Of a DNA stretch of 64,000 nucleotides, positions 62,214 through 64,000 are shown in pieces. Within the stretch, counting starts at the first letter, position 1. Each line of letters starts with the position of its first letter. Location: contig NZ_FUIE01000016.1 in assembly GCF_900163625.1 (NCBI RefSeq), forward strand, positions 29,350-93,349, in the 5' to 3' direction. The notes under the pieces were generated by a model that was given only the letters and a program-made list of their open reading frames with translations, was not told where the DNA came from and did no database searches. Both the position numbers and the translations under genes were made by a program. Origin of the DNA: Brevundimonas diminuta 3F5N (GTDB taxonomy: Bacteria; Pseudomonadota; Alphaproteobacteria; Caulobacterales; Caulobacteraceae).

Positions 62214-63797
62214 TCAGGCCGCCGAAAGGGCGCGTTCGCTTGACCATTCGGCGGCTGCGGCGGCCCCCTGCTCCATGCCCTGCACCAGAATATCCAAGGT
62301 GACGGGCTTGGCGACCAGATGATCAGCGCCGGCTTGCACCGCCTTCAGGTGGTGCGCCTCGGTCGTGTTCGCGGTCAGCATGACGATGGGGGTGCGCGCG
62401 GCGCCCAGACGCGCTTCGTCGGCGCGGATGCGGCGCATGGCGTCCAGCCCGTCCATGACCGGCATCTGCATGTCCATCAACACCATGTCGAAGCGCTCCT
62501 GCTGGAAACGCAGAACGCCTTCCAGCCCGTTGTCGGCGGTGACGATCTCGAAGCCCAGCGGCTCCAGCAGGCAGCGCACGACCATCTGATTGGCCGGATT
62601 GTCCTCGACAGCGAGGATGCGAAGGCGCGTGGCCTCCTCCAGCGCGCGCTCACCTTCGGCCGAAGTCGACGCAGGTTCGGCTACAGCCGCCACCGCCCGT
62701 TCGACCGGCAGCACGACCCGGAACAGGCTGCCTTCTCCCGGCGCCGACTCGGCGGCGATCTGTCCGCCCATCAGTTCGGCCAGCGACTTACAGATGGAGA
62801 GGCCCAGGCCGGTGCCTCCGTACTGGCGCGAGATGGCGTCGTCCGCCTGAACGAAGGGCTTGAACAGGCGCTGCGCCGCCTCGGCGTCGAAGCCCATGCC
62901 CGTGTCCTCGACCTCGATCACCAGACCCTCGTCGTCCCGCACATCGACCCGCACGGACACGCGTCCCTCGGTCGTGAACTTGACCGCATTGGACACCAGG
63001 TTGGAGACGATCTGGGTGATGCGGACGCCGTCGCCGATCACCTTCCCCTGGGCGCTCGGCGTAAAGGCGACGTCCAGCGTCAGACCCTTGTCCTCAGCGA
63101 CCGCCCGGCGCATCTCGACCACGGTCTCGATGTCGGTTCTGAGATCAAACGGCGTCAGCGACAGGCTGAACTGCCCCGCCTGCATCTTCGACAGGTCCAG
63201 CATGTCGTCCAGAACCCGACGCAGCGCGTCCCCTGCCCCCGTGATCAGCTTCAACATCTCGGTCTGGCGCGGCGTCAGCGCCGTGTGCGCCAGGGCCGAG
63301 GCCAGGCCCAGCACCGCATTCAGCGGGGTGCGCACCTCATGGCTGATGTTGGCGAAGAAGCGGTCCCGCACCTCGGCGGCCTGTCGCGCTTCGGCCTGCG
63401 CCAGCTCCAGCGCCTTGAGCGCGCGGACGTGGTCCGACACCTCGAAGCGAATGGCCGTATAGGTCTCGGGCCGTCCGTCAGCTCCCAGGTTCGGCACGAT
63501 GGTCGTATCGACCCAATAGGGCTCGCCCGACTTGGTGCGGTTCTGAATGGTGCCGCGCCACACCTCGCCTCGCGCAATGGTGCGATACAGATTGCGGAAA
63601 TAGTCGCGCGCGTGGACGCCCGAGTTCACCACCCTGTGCGTCTGACCGATCAGTTCCTCGCGCGAGTAGCCGCTGACAGCTTCGAACTTGTCGTTGCAGT
63701 ACAGGATGCGGCCGGCGCGATCCGTGATCGCCACGATGGCGGCCTCGTCCAGCGCGGCGGAGAGGCCGGCGCGGCGGGGCCAGTCAACGTCAGTCAT
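62214..63797 (-). CDS. Hybrid PAS sensor histidine kinase/response regulator
   Basis: 527 residues from the ATG at 63797 (AAAGGA upstream). A PAS domain (about 15-140, with ITDRAGRILYCNDKFEAVSGYSREELIG) precedes HisKA (ISHEVRTPLNAVLGL, phospho-acceptor His) and HATPase with NAVKF, DTGMGF and GTGLGLSI. The C-terminal receiver has VEDNPANQMVVR, the phospho-acceptor Asp in LMDMQMPVMDG, and a Lys in VAKPV. No transmembrane segment is seen, so it senses inside the cell. No response partner lies next to it. Confidence 0.92.
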   Translation of the reverse strand: MTDVDWPRRAGLSAALDEAAIVAITDRAGRILYCNDKFEAVSGYSREELIGQTHRVVNSGVHARDYFRNLYRTIARGEVWRGTIQNRTKSGEPYWVDTTIVPNLGADGRPETYTAIRFEVSDHVRALKALELAQAEARQAAEVRDRFFANISHEVRTPLNAVLGLASALAHTALTPRQTEMLKLITGAGDALRRVLDDMLDLSKMQAGQFSLSLTPFDLRTDIETVVEMRRAVAEDKGLTLDVAFTPSAQGKVIGDGVRITQIVSNLVSNAVKFTTEGRVSVRVDVRDDEGLVIEVEDTGMGFDAEAAQRLFKPFVQADDAISRQYGGTGLGLSICKSLAELMGGQIAAESAPGEGSLFRVVLPVERAVAAVAEPASTSAEGERALEEATRLRILAVEDNPANQMVVRCLLEPLGFEIVTADNGLEGVLRFQQERFDMVLMDMQMPVMDGLDAMRRIRADEARLGAARTPIVMLTANTTEAHHLKAVQAGADHLVAKPVTLDILVQGMEQGAAAAAEWSSERALSAA

Positions 63798-63913
63798 AGA
63801 GGGTCCTTTCAGCGGCGTCTCATGGCGCGCGCATGGCTGAGAAACCCTTAACCGCCCCGCTAGACCAAAGTCGGGCGCCCCGTTTTGATTCAACGCAATA
63901 GCGCACGGCAAAA

Positions 63914-63939
63914 CGGCCCCCGGATTTCTCCGGGGGCCG
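63914..63939 (-). terminator. Terminator of the gene at the right edge
   Basis: CGGCCCCCGGA (63914-63924) pairs with TCCGGGGGCCG (63929-63939), and the loop TTTC is GAAA on the minus strand. On that strand it is followed by TTTTG. It would end the leftward gene whose stop is at 63963. A TTACGC repeat lies beside it. Confidence 0.8.
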
Positions 63940-63962
63940 CTCTGTTACGCTTACGCTTACAC

Positions 63963-64000
63963 TTACTGTGCGACCTCAAGGGCCGCCCGTCGATTACTCG
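63963..64000 (-). CDS. C-terminal end of a leftward gene (partial)
   Basis: The last residues read SNRRAALEVAQ then stop (TAA at 63963-63965), continuing off the right edge. A strong terminator lies 24 bp downstream. NRR near the end recalls the C-terminus of OmpA-family proteins, but twelve codons are too few to name it. Confidence 0.35.
   Translation of the reverse strand, partial: SNRRAALEVAQ

Noticed and set aside
63941..63965. CRISPR-like or tandem repeat array
   Set aside because: Only three or four imperfect six-base units; too short and no spacers.

Overview
The window is high-GC, densely coded DNA from an alphaproteobacterium, most likely a member of the Caulobacteraceae close to Brevundimonas or Caulobacter. 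This rests on gene content and order read by eye (rpsF-rpsR-rplI then dnaB-alr-radA-cvpA-purF, a large TonB-dependent receptor, an ast arginine pathway, FixK/FNR-type boxes); no database search was possible. I see no phage, insertion sequence, CRISPR array or plasmid function. The window is ordinary chromosome with a few accessory patches.

Layout. 1-5442: a leftward cell-envelope cluster fabD-fabG-acpP-fabF-mltG-yicC (yicC runs off the left edge). 5661-8934: a lipoprotein, a secreted purple-acid-phosphatase-like enzyme and an Nramp-related transporter. 9179-10429: rpsF-rpsR-rplI, closed by a strong terminator. 10430-14262: an accessory insertion between rplI and dnaB, made of a structured leader, a TonB receptor and two tandem small secreted paralogs. 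14373-23956: dnaB, alr, radA, cvpA, purF, a VOC protein, an SDR and an O-antigen-ligase-like protein, with a Y-shaped palindromic repeat before alr. 23963-27849: leftward TPR (YfgM-like)-bamB-der. 27995-29379: an ECF sigma operon with a likely membrane anti-sigma factor. 29556-32968: small genes, two ArsC-fold proteins, and a patch of small membrane genes flanked by a duplicated piece of one arsC-like gene. 33086-38118: an arginine succinyltransferase operon in which an M20 hydrolase precedes astA-astD-astB. 38133-41233: a membrane protein, a PhoX-family protein and phenylalanine hydroxylase. 41433-42384: rplJ-rplL. 42680-48373: a block with a phosphate transporter and its PhoU-like partner, a Nudix protein, a TPR/aspartyl-hydroxylase protein, and an HxlR regulator divergent from an oxidoreductase. 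48492-50848: tRNA-Trp-secE-nusG-rplK-rplA. The usual rplKA-rplJL block is therefore interrupted by about 6 kb, and rpoBC does not follow rplL.

50987-60749 is a low-oxygen module: an FNR-type regulator with a CX2CX7C cluster motif, ompW, cydABX and the divergent cydDC, a PPOX-family protein with a divergent small gene, and a two-gene operon of unknown function. FNR/FixK-type boxes (TTGAN6TCAA or a close variant) sit before most of these transcription units. 60775-64000 holds a CorC/HlyC-type membrane protein, a hybrid PAS histidine kinase, and the very end of one more gene at the right edge.

The most interesting leads are the unknown FNR-box operon at 60197-60749, the arsC-fragment duplication around a membrane gene pair (30084-31083), the structured leader before the TonB receptor, the Y-shaped repeat with complementary loops at 15898-16000, the split ribosomal operon, and the probable M20 substitute for AstE.
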